Translations under genes and position numbers: made by a program
Shown here: piece after piece, positions 9,523-18,132 of the stretch
Position numbering within the stretch: the first letter of the stretch is position 1
Layout of the letters: each line of letters opens with the position of its first letter
Notes under the pieces: generated by a model
Databases searched by the model: none
Seen by the model: the letters and a program-made list of their open reading frames with translations, nothing else
What the model was told of the DNA's origin: nothing
Assembly: GCF_003856835.1 (NCBI RefSeq)
Contig: NZ_CP034145.1
Coordinates: forward strand, 1,426,001-1,490,000
DNA: 64,000 bases
Source: Haloplanus aerogenes
GTDB taxonomy: Archaea; Halobacteriota; Halobacteria; Halobacteriales; Haloferacaceae
Direction of reading: 5' to 3'

Positions 9523-10272
9523 ATGGAGCTGACCGAGCAACTGAACTTCGATCACGAGGATCGCAGGGACATCTACGAGTACGTCGAGTCTCAGGGGACG
9601 GTCCGGGCCGATCAGGCCCGGCGCGCGCTGAACCTCGGCCCCGAAGCGTTCGGTCACCACCTCACGATCCTGCGCCGCGACGGCTACATTCGACGGGACG
9701 GGAACCACCTCAGCGTCGCGTATCAGGACGAGGACGTGGAGGAACACGATACGGACGACCTCGTGTACACGATCCGAGCGGCCGAACAGCGCGACCTCTC
9801 CGGTCTGGTCGGCGTCATCCGACAGGTCGCTCGGGAGGGGACGTACATCGAGGCGGAGACGGTGGCGGATCTGCTGGACCACGAGGAGGTGATCCTCCGG
9901 CACACCGAGACCCGATCCCGAATGGTGTTCGTCGCCTGCGTCGACGACGAGGTGGTCGGGTGGGTCCATCTCGACCTGCCGGAGATGGAGAAACTCGAAC
10001 ACACGGCGGTGCTGACGGTCGGCCTCCTCCCCGAGTACCGGGGCCACGGCATCGGGACCGCGTTGCTCGACCGCGGCTTCCGCTGGGCCTGTGAACACGG
10101 CTTCGAGAAACTCTACAACAGCGTCCCCGCGACCAACGAGGACGCCATCTCCTTCCTCGAAGCACACGGCTGGGAGACCGAGGCGGTGCGCGAGGACCAC
10201 TACAAGATCGAGGGCGAGTACGTCGACGAGGTGATGCTGGCGACGTTCCTCGACTGTGACGCTCGGCTCTAA
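9523..10272 (+). CDS. GNAT acetyltransferase with N-terminal winged-helix DNA-binding-like domain
   Basis: This 249-residue protein has two parts. Residues 10-72 resemble a winged helix (VRADQARRALN, then GHHLTILRRDGYIRRDG). Residues 80-240 form a GNAT fold with VGWVHLDLPE and the acetyl-CoA loop LLPEYRGHGIGTALLDRG. The fusion suggests either a regulator that senses acyl-CoA or an acetyltransferase brought to DNA or to a partner. A TATA-like element gaataattaag at 9488-9498 sets the start. It ends three bases from the convergent tmcA stop. Confidence 0.85.
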   Translation: MELTEQLNFDHEDRRDIYEYVESQGTVRADQARRALNLGPEAFGHHLTILRRDGYIRRDGNHLSVAYQDEDVEEHDTDDLVYTIRAAEQRDLSGLVGVIRQVAREGTYIEAETVADLLDHEEVILRHTETRSRMVFVACVDDEVVGWVHLDLPEMEKLEHTAVLTVGLLPEYRGHGIGTALLDRGFRWACEHGFEKLYNSVPATNEDAISFLEAHGWETEAVREDHYKIEGEYVDEVMLATFLDCDARL

Positions 10273-10275
10273 CGG

Positions 10276-12516
10276 TCACCCGTCCCGCTCCTCGTACCGC
10301 CGCCGCTCTTCTCGCGCCGCCTCGGGTCCGTACCGGTCGACCAGCGGCCGGTACGCCTCGCCCAGTGCCCGCATGCACTGTCGCGTCGAGACGTAGTCGA
10401 GATCCGCCGCGACCCGTTCCCACGAGTGGGCCTGAAGCGGTTTGCGGACGAGGAGGCGTTCGGCCCGGGCCGACAGGTCGGCGACGGGATCGGTCAGGTG
10501 TGCCATCGCCAGATTGCGGAAGGCGCCCGGTGCGGCGTCGTAGAGTCCCGGGCCGTAGGCCGCGGCGGTGACGACGCGCCACTCGTGGTCGGTGAGGTCG
10601 GGGGCGAGCGAGTGGTCGGTCGCTCGTAGCATCGCCCGTGCCACGTCCGGATCGAGGTCGTCGAGGGCGTCCGAGAGGCCGTCGCGCATCCGCGCGCAGA
10701 ACCGACGGGCGTGGCGGTCGTGCAGGTCGTGACCCGCGGGGCTCGTCGGCCGGAGCATGATCGCGGAGTACTCGCCGCTCGTGGCGTTGCGCGTCGTCGA
10801 GCAGTGGACCGTCCGGTAGCCGTTCCGTTCCCAGAAGCGGACGAGCCGCGGGGTCGCGCCGTAGCCGACGCCGAACCAGTCCACGTCGGCGTCGAACTCG
10901 TCGTGACACGCGGCGAGGAGCCGGGAGCCGAAGCCCGTCGACCGGATGGCGTGGTGCGTGGCGATGCGGAGAACGCGGTAGCCGACGGGTGTCCCGCCGT
11001 CGATGTCGCGCAACTGGCTCGTCAGCACGTCGGGGAGCATGTTTCCACGCACGCGCGCCCCTTCGTACATATCGACCCGGAGCGACTCGGGGAGGCCGCC
11101 CTCGCGGGCCAGGAGGGCGACGGCGGCGACGTGGCCGTCGATACAGAGCGCCCGACAGTCCAGGTTCGGGGCGTCGAGCAGGCGCGCGAGGTCGTCCGGC
11201 TCCGTCCGGTAATGTGCGAGGACGAGGAGGCCGAACGCCTCGCGGAGCAGGTGTTCGTCCGCGAGGAGGGCGGCGGCGTCGAGCGCGCGGTACGTCGCGT
11301 CCGCGGGCGTCGCGTCCGCGACGAGCTGGTCGGCGGCGGGGCGAGCGTCGAGCAGGAGGGCGCGGAAGGCCCAGATTTCGACGGGGTCGCCCGCGGCGTA
11401 GCGGATGGGTTCGTCGAGGCGAACGTCGATCACCGCGTGATCGCTCTCGGCCAGCCGGTCACGGAAGCGCACGTCGAAGCCGCGGCCGGTCCCCTCGTAG
11501 CCGTGGACGGTGGTGACGAACGCGACGGCAGGGGCGTCGAGGTAGGCGGCGAGTCGGCGGACGGGCAGGGCGGCGGCCTCGTCGACGATCAGGGCGTCGG
11601 GGTCGCCCGGCAGGTCGACCGCCGCGGCGGGGTCGGTGAACCGGACGCGGCCGCCACCGGTCGCCGTGAGGTCGTGGGTCTCGTCGTCGGCGTTCTCCAG
11701 TCGCCCGAGCGTCGAGAGCAGGGCTTCGGCCCGCTCGAACACCTCCGCCGCGTTGCGGTAGGCGGGAGCGGTGACGAGTACGTCCCGTCCCTCGGCAGCG
11801 AGGCTACCGGCGGCGAGACCGGCCGCGGCGGATTTCCCCCGGCCACGGTCGGCCTCGACGACGACGGCCGCCCCGTCGCGGAGGCCTTCGAGCGCGTGCA
11901 GGGCGTCGGCCTGATCGCTCGTGAGGCAGGCGTCGTACGCCGCGGCGGAGGCGGTCGCATCGTCCGGCGTCGACGGCGACGTTCGGGGACGCGCCGGCGG
12001 CGGATCGGTAAGACCGTCGCGTTCGACGATGCCGGCGTCCACGTCGACGACGGCGACGCCGGGGTGGGCACGCAGGGTGTCGACCAGTCGCCGGCGGAAG
12101 TGACCGGTCACGTCGGCGGTGGTGTAGGGCGGGACGGCGAGGCGTTCGTCGGCGTAGTCGTCCCCCGGCCACTCGTCGAGCGGCGGCGTCACGAGGACGA
12201 GGAGGCCGCCGCCGTCGACGGCGCCGACGACGCGCCCGAGGACGTTCGCGGAGAACCCGGCGTGACAGTCGAGGACGACCGCATCGCGCGTGGTCCCGAG
12301 GAGGCGGTCGGCGCGGTCGGGGTGGCAGTGGTCGGCGCCGGCGATGCCGCCGCCGCCGGTAGTGACGACCGTCGCTGCCGGATCCCCCATCGCGTCGAGT
12401 ACGTCGCGGGCGGCGTCGAGTCCGCGGCCACGGTCGCCGGCGAGGGTCAGCAGTCGTCGTTCGTTCGCCCGCTCGGCTTCGGCCCGGAGGGCGGCGACGC
12501 GGTCGGCGAGATCCAT
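10276..12516 (-). CDS. tmcA: tRNA(Met) cytidine acetyltransferase TmcA
   Basis: This 746-residue protein has the TmcA/NAT10 layout. An N-terminal DUF1726-like domain is followed by a helicase-like ATPase with Walker A ADRGRGKSA (about 223-231) and the DEAAALP Walker B-like motif. A GNAT domain then carries RIATHHAIRSTGFGSRLL, and the C-terminus is a tRNA-binding domain. It forms N4-acetylcytidine in tRNA and, in archaea, probably other RNAs. The start chosen, MDLADRVAALRAEAERANER, matches family N-termini; an in-frame ATG at 12570 would add 18 residues with no family support. Confidence 0.93.
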   Translation of the reverse strand: MDLADRVAALRAEAERANERRLLTLAGDRGRGLDAARDVLDAMGDPAATVVTTGGGGIAGADHCHPDRADRLLGTTRDAVVLDCHAGFSANVLGRVVGAVDGGGLLVLVTPPLDEWPGDDYADERLAVPPYTTADVTGHFRRRLVDTLRAHPGVAVVDVDAGIVERDGLTDPPPARPRTSPSTPDDATASAAAYDACLTSDQADALHALEGLRDGAAVVVEADRGRGKSAAAGLAAGSLAAEGRDVLVTAPAYRNAAEVFERAEALLSTLGRLENADDETHDLTATGGGRVRFTDPAAAVDLPGDPDALIVDEAAALPVRRLAAYLDAPAVAFVTTVHGYEGTGRGFDVRFRDRLAESDHAVIDVRLDEPIRYAAGDPVEIWAFRALLLDARPAADQLVADATPADATYRALDAAALLADEHLLREAFGLLVLAHYRTEPDDLARLLDAPNLDCRALCIDGHVAAVALLAREGGLPESLRVDMYEGARVRGNMLPDVLTSQLRDIDGGTPVGYRVLRIATHHAIRSTGFGSRLLAACHDEFDADVDWFGVGYGATPRLVRFWERNGYRTVHCSTTRNATSGEYSAIMLRPTSPAGHDLHDRHARRFCARMRDGLSDALDDLDPDVARAMLRATDHSLAPDLTDHEWRVVTAAAYGPGLYDAAPGAFRNLAMAHLTDPVADLSARAERLLVRKPLQAHSWERVAADLDYVSTRQCMRALGEAYRPLVDRYGPEAAREERRRYEERDG

Positions 12517-12592
12517 GCCCGCCGCTACCCCGGCGGCGACCAAGGGCCTTTTCCCGTGTGCCGGGCTCACACGCTGTGACGGCTTTGAAAGC

Positions 12593-12602
12593 GCTTTTAT
12601 GG
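12593..12602 (+). promoter_or_regulatory. TATA box of the L7Ae-S28e-L24e-Ndk operon
   Basis: The element gcttttatgg at about 12593-12602 predicts a transcript start near 12625. The L7Ae start is at 12711, so this operon carries a leader of about 85 bases, unlike the leaderless genes around it. Confidence 0.55.
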
Positions 12603-12631
12603 GGGCCCCAGCTATTGAAGCGTACAGCCTG

Positions 12632-12694
12632 TCCGGGGTTGATGATGCGCCTCGCCATCAGGGATTCTGCCTGGTGAGGTGCGCGAGCCCACGG
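12632..12694 (+). promoter_or_regulatory. Structured leader of the L7Ae mRNA with kink-turn-like core
   Basis: The leader can fold into a ten-pair stem, GCGC-CTCGCC (12647-12656) with GGTGAG-gt-GCGC (12673-12684), below which lies an internal loop. One side of that loop is TTGATGA (12639-12645), a box-C-like sequence, and the other side begins GA (12685-12686). An outer GGG/CCC pairing (12636-12638 with 12688-12690) closes it. GA facing GA next to a short bulge is the core of a kink-turn, the RNA motif L7Ae binds. Autoregulation of l7ae through its own leader is known in other archaea; here it is inference. The fold was drawn by eye and is imperfect. Confidence 0.4.
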
Positions 12695-12710
12695 GCGGGG
12701 GGTACAAATC

Positions 12711-13073
12711 ATGTCAGTTTACGTCAATTTCGATGTTCCGGCGGATCTCGCCGAGAGCGCCATCGAGGCGCTCGAAGTAGCGCGAGACACAGGCAGCGTA
12801 AAGAAAGGCACCAACGAGACGACGAAGGCAGTCGAGCGTGGGAACGCGGATCTGGTCGTCATCGCGGAGGACGTCCAGCCGGAGGAGATCGTGATGCATC
12901 TCCCCGAACTCGCGGACGAGAAGGGGATTCCGTACGTGTTCGTCGAGACGCAGGACGACGTGGGCCACGCGGCCGGCCTCGAAGTCGGCAGTGCCGCCGC
13001 CGCCATCGTTGACGCGGGCGACGCCGAAGAACAGGTCGAAGACATCGCCACGAAGGTCGAGGACCTCCGGTAA
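12711..13073 (+). CDS. rpl7ae: Ribosomal protein L7Ae
   Basis: This 120-residue kink-turn-binding protein is part of the large ribosomal subunit and of archaeal C/D and H/ACA RNPs and RNase P. Family motifs are [20 protein letters not shown] and [23 protein letters not shown]. It is the first gene of the L7Ae-S28e-L24e-Ndk cluster common in archaea, followed after six bases by S28e. The upstream leader may provide autoregulation. Confidence 0.98.
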   Translation: MSVYVNFDVPADLAESAIEALEVARDTGSVKKGTNETTKAVERGNADLVVIAEDVQPEEIVMHLPELADEKGIPYVFVETQDDVGHAAGLEVGSAAAAIVDAGDAEEQVEDIATKVEDLR

Positions 13074-13079
13074 GCGACC

Positions 13080-13304
13080 ATGAGCGCCGAAGAGAGTGCC
13101 AGCGACTCGATGCCGGCGGAAGTCATCGAGATCGTGGGCAAGACCGGGATGCACGGCGAGGCCATGCAGGTCAAATGTCGCATCCAGGAGGGATCGAACC
13201 AGGGGCGAATCATCACGCGCAACGTGCTGGGTCCCGTCCGCGAGGGCGACATCCTGCAACTGCGCGAGACACAGCGCGACGCCGACTCCATCGGAGGACA
13301 GTAA
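13080..13304 (+). CDS. rps28e: Ribosomal protein S28e
   Basis: This 74-residue small-subunit protein has the highly conserved core [14 protein letters not shown] and [18 protein letters not shown] with C-terminal LRETQRDA. The acidic N-terminal extension (SAEESASDS) is a haloarchaeal feature. Its stop codon shares a base with the L24e start. Confidence 0.98.
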   Translation: MSAEESASDSMPAEVIEIVGKTGMHGEAMQVKCRIQEGSNQGRIITRNVLGPVREGDILQLRETQRDADSIGGQ

Positions 13305-13501
13305 TGGTCGACACACGCACCTGCGACTACTCGGGCGAGGAGATCGAACCGGGTACCGGAACGATGTACGTCAAGACCGACGGCACCATCCTGCACTTCA
13401 AGGACTCGAAGGCCGAGAAGAACTACTTCCTCGGCCGCGAGGCGCGCGATCTCGAGTGGACCCAGGAAGGCCAGGCCGCCGGCGGTCAGGGTGAGGAATG
13501 A
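13304..13501 (+). CDS. rpl24e: Ribosomal protein L24e
   Basis: This 65-residue protein is an archaeal/eukaryotic L24e. It contains [19 protein letters not shown] and [15 protein letters not shown]. The usual four-Cys zinc site is reduced: only the N-terminal C7 remains, as in other haloarchaea, where acidic proteins often lose structural zinc. It overlaps the ndk start by four bases (ATGA). Confidence 0.96.
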   Translation: MVDTRTCDYSGEEIEPGTGTMYVKTDGTILHFKDSKAEKNYFLGREARDLEWTQEGQAAGGQGEE

Positions 13502-13962
13502 GCGACGCCGAGCGCACCTTCGTGATGGTCAAGCCCGACGGCGTCCAGCGGGGCCTGATCGGCGAGATCATCTCGCGGTTCGAGGACCGCGGCCTCAAAC
13601 TCGTCGGCGCGAAGTTCATGCAGATTTCCGACGAACTCGCCCACGAACACTACGGCGAACACGAGGGCAAGCCCTTCTTCGAGGGCCTCGTCGACTTCAT
13701 CACCTCCGGGCCCGTCATGGCGATGGTCTGGGAGGGGCAGGACGCCACCCGGCAGGTCCGCACCATGATGGGCGAGACCGACCCCGCCGAGTCCGATCCG
13801 GGCACCATCCGCGGTGACTTCGGTCTCGACCTCGGCCGCAACGTCATCCACGGCTCCGACCACGAGGACGAGGGCGCGAACGAGCGCGAGATCGACCTCT
13901 TCTTCGACGAGGACGAACTGCAGGACTACGAGCGGATCGACGAGACCTGGCTGTACGAGTAG
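13498..13962 (+). CDS. ndk: Nucleoside diphosphate kinase
   Basis: This 154-residue enzyme exchanges the gamma-phosphate between nucleoside triphosphates and diphosphates. Key features are [15 protein letters not shown] and the phospho-accepting His in NVIHGSD (about H118). It is last in the ribosomal cluster. In many archaea infB follows, but here the next gene is a convergent regulator whose stop directly abuts the ndk stop. Confidence 0.97.
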   Translation: MSDAERTFVMVKPDGVQRGLIGEIISRFEDRGLKLVGAKFMQISDELAHEHYGEHEGKPFFEGLVDFITSGPVMAMVWEGQDATRQVRTMMGETDPAESDPGTIRGDFGLDLGRNVIHGSDHEDEGANEREIDLFFDEDELQDYERIDETWLYE

Positions 13963-14679
13963 CTACGTCTCGCCGAGATACCCGGTAACGAGTCTTTCTT
14001 CCGCTCGGCGCAGCCGGTACGAGAGCGTCGACCGCGGCACGTCCATAATCTCTGCTAGCTCGTCGAGCGTGATTTCGCGCGGCGTTCGGTAGTAGCCGTG
14101 GTCGAGCGCGGCCCGCATCGCCCGTCGTTGATCCGGCGGGAGCGAGACCGAACCCAGCGAGTCGTGTCCCCACCCCTCGGCTTCGCCGAGGTGACCCATA
14201 CGAAACGAGAGCCCCGAGCGCAGATTCGCGCTCAGGGCGTCGTAGAGCAGGCCCACCTTCTCGTCCGACTGCATGCAGATGCGCCAGCCGTGTCGTTCCT
14301 CCCGTCGAATGGTGCAAAAGAGCGATCCAGCCGGGAGATACCGGGCCGAGAGCGTCTGGATGGTGTCGCCGTTCTCGATTCCTTCGAGGTGGGTGTAGAT
14401 CACGCGCTCGTTGTCCGACCGGTCCAGTACGTCGTGGGTCCGTGTGGCCCGACAGTCCGTCTCGGTCACCGACGCGGTCCGAACCGTCTCGTCGAGGAGC
14501 AGTCGTTCGACCGCATCGAGCGCCGCTGTCGGGCCGGTTAGCCGCTCGACGCGCCAGAAGCTGTCCCCGCTCACGCAGCCGTGTAACGCTTCGGCGACGA
14601 GCGTCGGGTACTCGATGAACACGTCCATCACCTGATCGGCTCCCTTCTCGTACACGATGTCGAACGTGAACTCGCGCAT
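13963..14679 (-). CDS. Bat-type HTH (HTH_10) transcriptional regulator
   Basis: This 238-residue haloarchaeal regulator has a variable N-terminal sensor half and a C-terminal HTH_10 domain (about 175-238). The HTH has the typical LPPDQRRAMRAALDHGYY followed by ITLDELAEIMDVPRSTLSYR. It is divergent from the methanethiol-oxidase-like gene. A perfect inverted repeat sits between them, so it probably regulates that operon. The start MREFTFDIVYEKGAD is chosen because the DNA upstream of it does not look coding. Confidence 0.86.
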   Translation of the reverse strand: MREFTFDIVYEKGADQVMDVFIEYPTLVAEALHGCVSGDSFWRVERLTGPTAALDAVERLLLDETVRTASVTETDCRATRTHDVLDRSDNERVIYTHLEGIENGDTIQTLSARYLPAGSLFCTIRREERHGWRICMQSDEKVGLLYDALSANLRSGLSFRMGHLGEAEGWGHDSLGSVSLPPDQRRAMRAALDHGYYRTPREITLDELAEIMDVPRSTLSYRLRRAEERLVTGYLGET

Positions 14680-14775
14680 CAGATTTCCTCCGGATCGCCG
14701 TGGGGCACCGCCAACACACCCCGGAGTACGCCGGCCAGCGCATAATACTTCCCTAAGGTAGACCGGCCAACACGT

Positions 14776-14791
14776 GTTGTCGCTCGACAAC
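14776..14791. promoter_or_regulatory. Candidate operator: perfect 7-2-7 inverted repeat upstream of the SBP56 gene
   Basis: GTTGTCG-ct-CGACAAC is an exact palindrome with a two-base centre. It ends seven bases before the TATA region cattatttatgt (14797-14808-ish) of the plus-strand gene and overlaps a second small palindrome, AACACGTGTT (14769-14778). The position just upstream of BRE/TATA is typical of archaeal activator sites. The divergent bat-type regulator is the obvious candidate to bind it. Confidence 0.5.
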
Positions 14792-14796
14792 TCAAT

Positions 14797-14808
14797 CATT
14801 ATTTATGT
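14797..14808 (+). promoter_or_regulatory. TATA box of the SBP56/methanethiol oxidase operon
   Basis: The element cattatttatgt lies about 30 bases before the ATG at 14835. It indicates a leaderless transcript and supports that start over the in-frame ATGs at 14805 and 14820. Confidence 0.55.
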
Positions 14809-14834
14809 GTGTCCTGTGTATGATAGTGTCTGCC

Positions 14835-16238
14835 ATGAGTACTGACGAACCAAGCCAGTCGACGGAAGAGCACGGACACGAACACCACGAAGTAGAGGGA
14901 CCGGGCTACCCGACGCCCGGGGCGATGCGGACCGAGTCGGAACGCGAGAAGACGGCGTTCGTCATCGCGCTCCGCGTCGGGATGGACGTCGACGGCTCCG
15001 ACTTTATCGGCGTCGTCGACCTCGACCCCGAATCGGACACGTACAGCGAACTGGTCGATACCGTCGAGATGCCGAACAAGGGCGACGAACTCCACCACTT
15101 CGGCTGGAACACCTGTTCGTCGTCGTGTCACACCGAGGGCCTGGTGCGGGATCACCTCATCGTCCCCGGTCAGCGGTCCTCGCGGATCCACATCCTCGAC
15201 GCCGAGGATCCGCGGAACATGGAGATCGAGAAGGTCATCGAGCCCGAGGAAGTGTTCGAATACGACCTGTCGGCACCGCACACGGTTCACTGCGTGCCCG
15301 GCGGAAAGATCGTCATCAGTATGCTCGGGGACGCCGACGGCGGACTGCCGGGCGGCTTCCTCCAGCTCGACCAGGAGGACTTCTCCATCGATGGTCACTG
15401 GGAGGTCGACCGCGGCGAGATGGAGATGAACTACGACTACTGGTACCAGCCCCGTCACAACGTGCTGATCTCGTCGGAGTGGGCGGCCCCGGAGACCTAC
15501 TACCCCGGATTCGACCTCGACGACGTGGAAGAAGGCAAGTACGGCGACAGCATCCACATCTGGGACTGGGATGCCAAAGAACATCGGCAGACCCTGGAGT
15601 TCGGCGAGGACGGGCTCATCCCGCTCGAAGTGCGGATGTCGCACAACCCCGAGGAGACCCAGGGGTTCGTCGGCGCCGCACTCTCCTCGAACATCATCCA
15701 CTTCTACGAGGAAAGCGATGGTCACTGGGATTGGGACGTGGTCATCGATGTCGAGGACCGCGAACACCCCGACTGGGACATGCCCGTCCCCGGTCTGGTT
15801 ACCGACATCGTCCTCTCGCTGGACGACCAGTACCTGTTCTTCTCGAACTGGCTGCACGGCGACATGCGGATGTACGACGTGAGCGACTTCGGCAACCCCC
15901 GGCTGGTCGACCGGATCTGGGCCGGCGGCAACTTCGCCGACCGGCAGGAGATTCAGGGCACCGAAATCCGTGGCGCGCCCCAGATGCTCCAGCTCTCCCG
16001 TGACGGCAAGCGCGTCTACTGGACCACGTCCCTGTTCTCCTCGTGGGACAACCAGTTCTACCCCGAAATCGGCGAACAGGGCTCGCTGATGATGAAGGCG
16101 GACGTCTACCCCGACGAGGGACGGATGGAACTCGACGAGGACTTCCTCGTCGACTTCGGCGACGCGCCGGGCGGCCCGGCTCGCGCCCACGAGATCCGCT
16201 GGCCCGGCGGCGACTGCACCAGCGACGTCTGGCAGTAG
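14835..16238 (+). CDS. Selenium-binding protein 56 family / methanethiol oxidase
   Basis: This 467-residue beta-propeller protein is of the SBP56 family, whose characterised bacterial members oxidise methanethiol to formaldehyde, sulfide and hydrogen peroxide and need copper. The family's Cys motif is present as NTCSSSCHTEG (C94, C98), and HHFGWN, SAPHTVHCVPGGKI and LRMSHNPEETQGF-like stretches follow the family pattern. A His-rich stretch (HGHEHHEVEGPGYPTP) is at the N-terminus. It abuts a 2Fe-2S ferredoxin gene and a ZIP-like membrane protein gene. The fold is certain; the substrate is inferred from the family. Confidence 0.88.
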   Translation: MSTDEPSQSTEEHGHEHHEVEGPGYPTPGAMRTESEREKTAFVIALRVGMDVDGSDFIGVVDLDPESDTYSELVDTVEMPNKGDELHHFGWNTCSSSCHTEGLVRDHLIVPGQRSSRIHILDAEDPRNMEIEKVIEPEEVFEYDLSAPHTVHCVPGGKIVISMLGDADGGLPGGFLQLDQEDFSIDGHWEVDRGEMEMNYDYWYQPRHNVLISSEWAAPETYYPGFDLDDVEEGKYGDSIHIWDWDAKEHRQTLEFGEDGLIPLEVRMSHNPEETQGFVGAALSSNIIHFYEESDGHWDWDVVIDVEDREHPDWDMPVPGLVTDIVLSLDDQYLFFSNWLHGDMRMYDVSDFGNPRLVDRIWAGGNFADRQEIQGTEIRGAPQMLQLSRDGKRVYWTTSLFSSWDNQFYPEIGEQGSLMMKADVYPDEGRMELDEDFLVDFGDAPGGPARAHEIRWPGGDCTSDVWQ

Positions 16239-16553
16239 ATGCATCGGGTCACCCTCGAGTGGCGCGACGGCGGCGAGGCGACCATCGAGGTCGCCGACGG
16301 CGAGACGGTCATCGACGCCACCGAACGGGAGAACCTCGGCGTCCCGTACGGCTGCCTGTACGGCGCCTGTGGCACCTGTACCGGCCGCCTGTTGGAGGGT
16401 GACCTCGTCCATGTCGACCGTCCCAACGGGCTGAAGCCCCGCCACCGGCAGGACGGGTACGTCCTGCTCTGTGTGGCCGAGCCACGCTCCGACTGCCGAA
16501 TCGAGGTCGGCGCGCAGGTGCAGGCTGACCTCGTCCCAAATCCGTGGAAATGA
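16239..16553 (+). CDS. 2Fe-2S ferredoxin
   Basis: This 104-residue plant-type ferredoxin has cluster ligands C39, C44, C47 and C78 in GCLYGACGTC and LLCVA. The gene starts on the base after the SBP56 stop and ends inside the ATGA start of the next gene, so the three are one operon. It may feed or drain electrons for the oxidase; the partner is not shown by the sequence. Confidence 0.92.
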   Translation: MHRVTLEWRDGGEATIEVADGETVIDATERENLGVPYGCLYGACGTCTGRLLEGDLVHVDRPNGLKPRHRQDGYVLLCVAEPRSDCRIEVGAQVQADLVPNPWK

Positions 16554-17266
16554 CCACCTCGTTCCGGCGCGGGCTCGCCGTCTTGGCGGGCCTCGCGTCA
16601 CTGTCGACGCCCGCGGCCGCCCACGGCGTGAGCGCCGCCGCGACCGGCCTCGGCTTCCCGCTGGTGGTAGTGAGCGTCGTCGTCGTCAGCCTCCTCGGTG
16701 GCGGCCTCGTGTTCGTGGTGTACGAGCGTGTCCGCCGGCCCTCGGCACCGCTCCACCGGGCCGTGGTCCCCCTCCTCGTCTTCGCGCTCGGCGGCGCCGC
16801 GCTCACCCTCGCGCTCACGCGCTCGGCGACGACGGCCGTCGCGGGGACGCTCGTCGGCGCGAGCATCGTCTTTCTCGCCCGCGACGCAGCGGTAACCGAT
16901 TGCGGCGTCTGTGCCGACGCCGCGCTGGGCGCCGTGACGCTCCACCGAGGGCTGGAGGGCGTCGTCCTCGCCACCGTCTACGCCGCCGACGCCGCCCTCG
17001 GCGTCCTCGGGGCGCTCGTCGTCGCCGTCCACGCCGCCGCCGAGACGGCCGCCGTCGGCTCGCTGTACGCCCCTGCCGGGCGTCGGTACGCTCTCGGTGC
17101 CGTCTGTCTCGTGCAGGCCGGCTTCGTCGTCGGCGTCGCCGCTGGATGGGGCGTCGTCGACGCCGTGCCCACCGGTGTCGAGGCCGGGATTCTCGCACTC
17201 GTCGGAGGTGTCCTCCTCGCCGTCGGCGGGCGTGAGGCGCACCGGCGGCATCTGGTGACGGCGTAG
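16550..17266 (+). CDS. ZIP-like polytopic membrane protein (paralog 1), possible metal transporter
   Basis: This 238-residue protein has a signal-like N-terminus ending PAAA-HG, so the predicted mature N-terminus is His25. About seven hydrophobic helices follow. The core carries TDCGVCADAALGAVT (C118, C121), then HRGLEG (H132, E136) and HAAAET (H161, E165). The HxxxEG and HxxxE pairs in successive helices recall the metal site of ZIP transporters. It is coupled by ATGA to the ferredoxin gene. A close paralog lies at 21940 behind another copper-enzyme operon. A copper or zinc supply role is inference. The ATG at 16550 is preferred to a GTG at 16544. Confidence 0.78.
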   Translation: MTTSFRRGLAVLAGLASLSTPAAAHGVSAAATGLGFPLVVVSVVVVSLLGGGLVFVVYERVRRPSAPLHRAVVPLLVFALGGAALTLALTRSATTAVAGTLVGASIVFLARDAAVTDCGVCADAALGAVTLHRGLEGVVLATVYAADAALGVLGALVVAVHAAAETAAVGSLYAPAGRRYALGAVCLVQAGFVVGVAAGWGVVDAVPTGVEAGILALVGGVLLAVGGREAHRRHLVTA

Positions 17267-17268
17267 AC

Positions 17269-18048
17269 TCACACCGGCTCGCCGTCTTCCCACAGCAGTT
17301 CGAAGAGTTGTGAGAGCGTCGCGTAGAGGTGGGGGCTCGTCGTCGAGATGCCGACGTAGCCGTCGTCGTTCGGTGCCTTGAACGCCAGGAGGACGTTCGT
17401 GCCGTCGTAGGTGTAGAGCCGACCACGGATGTCCTGAACGAACCGCATTTCCATCATCTCGGTCGTCCGGTCGCGCACCGCCGCGTCTATCTCGCGGTCG
17501 TCGGAGATCAGCGCCCGAATCTCGACGCCTGCCGCGGCCTTGGCCGCGAGGAGTTCGGCGTGGTGGTTGGCGATGCGCTCGAAACTCTCCGGCGTCGTGA
17601 TCATCAGTATCTCCTCGCTCGCGTCCTCCGCGAGCCGTTCGAGCTTTTCGAGGATGTGGTGGCGGTTCGGATACGACCAACTGATGTCTACCTCGTCCGT
17701 CGCCGTGCCGTAGTCGGCGTCGTCGACGGCGTTCAGGAAGTGTTCGCCCAGGCCCTGAATCTCGTCGAGTTTCCGGACGTGTTCGCGTCGCTTGAACTCC
17801 CGAAACTGGGAGACGGCCCGGTTCGCTTCGACCGGCCCGAACTTCTTCGGTCGCCCTTCCTGGACGACGACGAACCCCTTCGTCTTCAGCGAGTCGAGGA
17901 CGCCGTAGACGCGCGACTGCGGCACCCCCGCCCGATTCGCGACTTCCTTCGCCGTCGACGTCCCACCCTGTAACAGGCCGACGTACGTCGACGCCTCGTA
18001 CTCCGAGAGCCCCATCTCCTGTAGGTACATCTCAGACTGACTATGCAT
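17269..18048 (-). CDS. TrmB-family transcriptional regulator
   Basis: This 259-residue protein has an N-terminal winged helix (about 10-75: MGLSEYEASTYVGLL, then TAKEVANRAGVPQSRVYGVL) and an alpha/beta effector domain with WSYPNRHHILEKLERLAE. TrmB proteins sense small molecules and can act as repressor or activator. The gene is convergent with the ZIP-like gene and divergent from the amine oxidase operon. A palindrome next to the amine oxidase promoter is its likely target. The effector is unknown. Confidence 0.9.
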   Translation of the reverse strand: MHSQSEMYLQEMGLSEYEASTYVGLLQGGTSTAKEVANRAGVPQSRVYGVLDSLKTKGFVVVQEGRPKKFGPVEANRAVSQFREFKRREHVRKLDEIQGLGEHFLNAVDDADYGTATDEVDISWSYPNRHHILEKLERLAEDASEEILMITTPESFERIANHHAELLAAKAAAGVEIRALISDDREIDAAVRDRTTEMMEMRFVQDIRGRLYTYDGTNVLLAFKAPNDDGYVGISTTSPHLYATLSQLFELLWEDGEPV

Positions 18049-18132
18049 GTGTCTCCCTGAACCTCATACTACTTGCAATTTGTCCTGATAATCCGTCTTG
18101 AGGCAAACGATTGTATTCATTTTTCACCGTTT

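Noticed and set aside
12632-12694. Box C/D guide RNA gene in the L7Ae leader
   Set aside because: A box-C-like TTGATGA is present but no CTGA box D follows at a proper distance. A kink-turn leader explains the sequence better.
14799-16601. 600-codon open frame on the minus strand opposite the SBP56 gene
   Set aside because: It mirrors codon bias of the real gene and runs through three plus-strand genes with clear family motifs.
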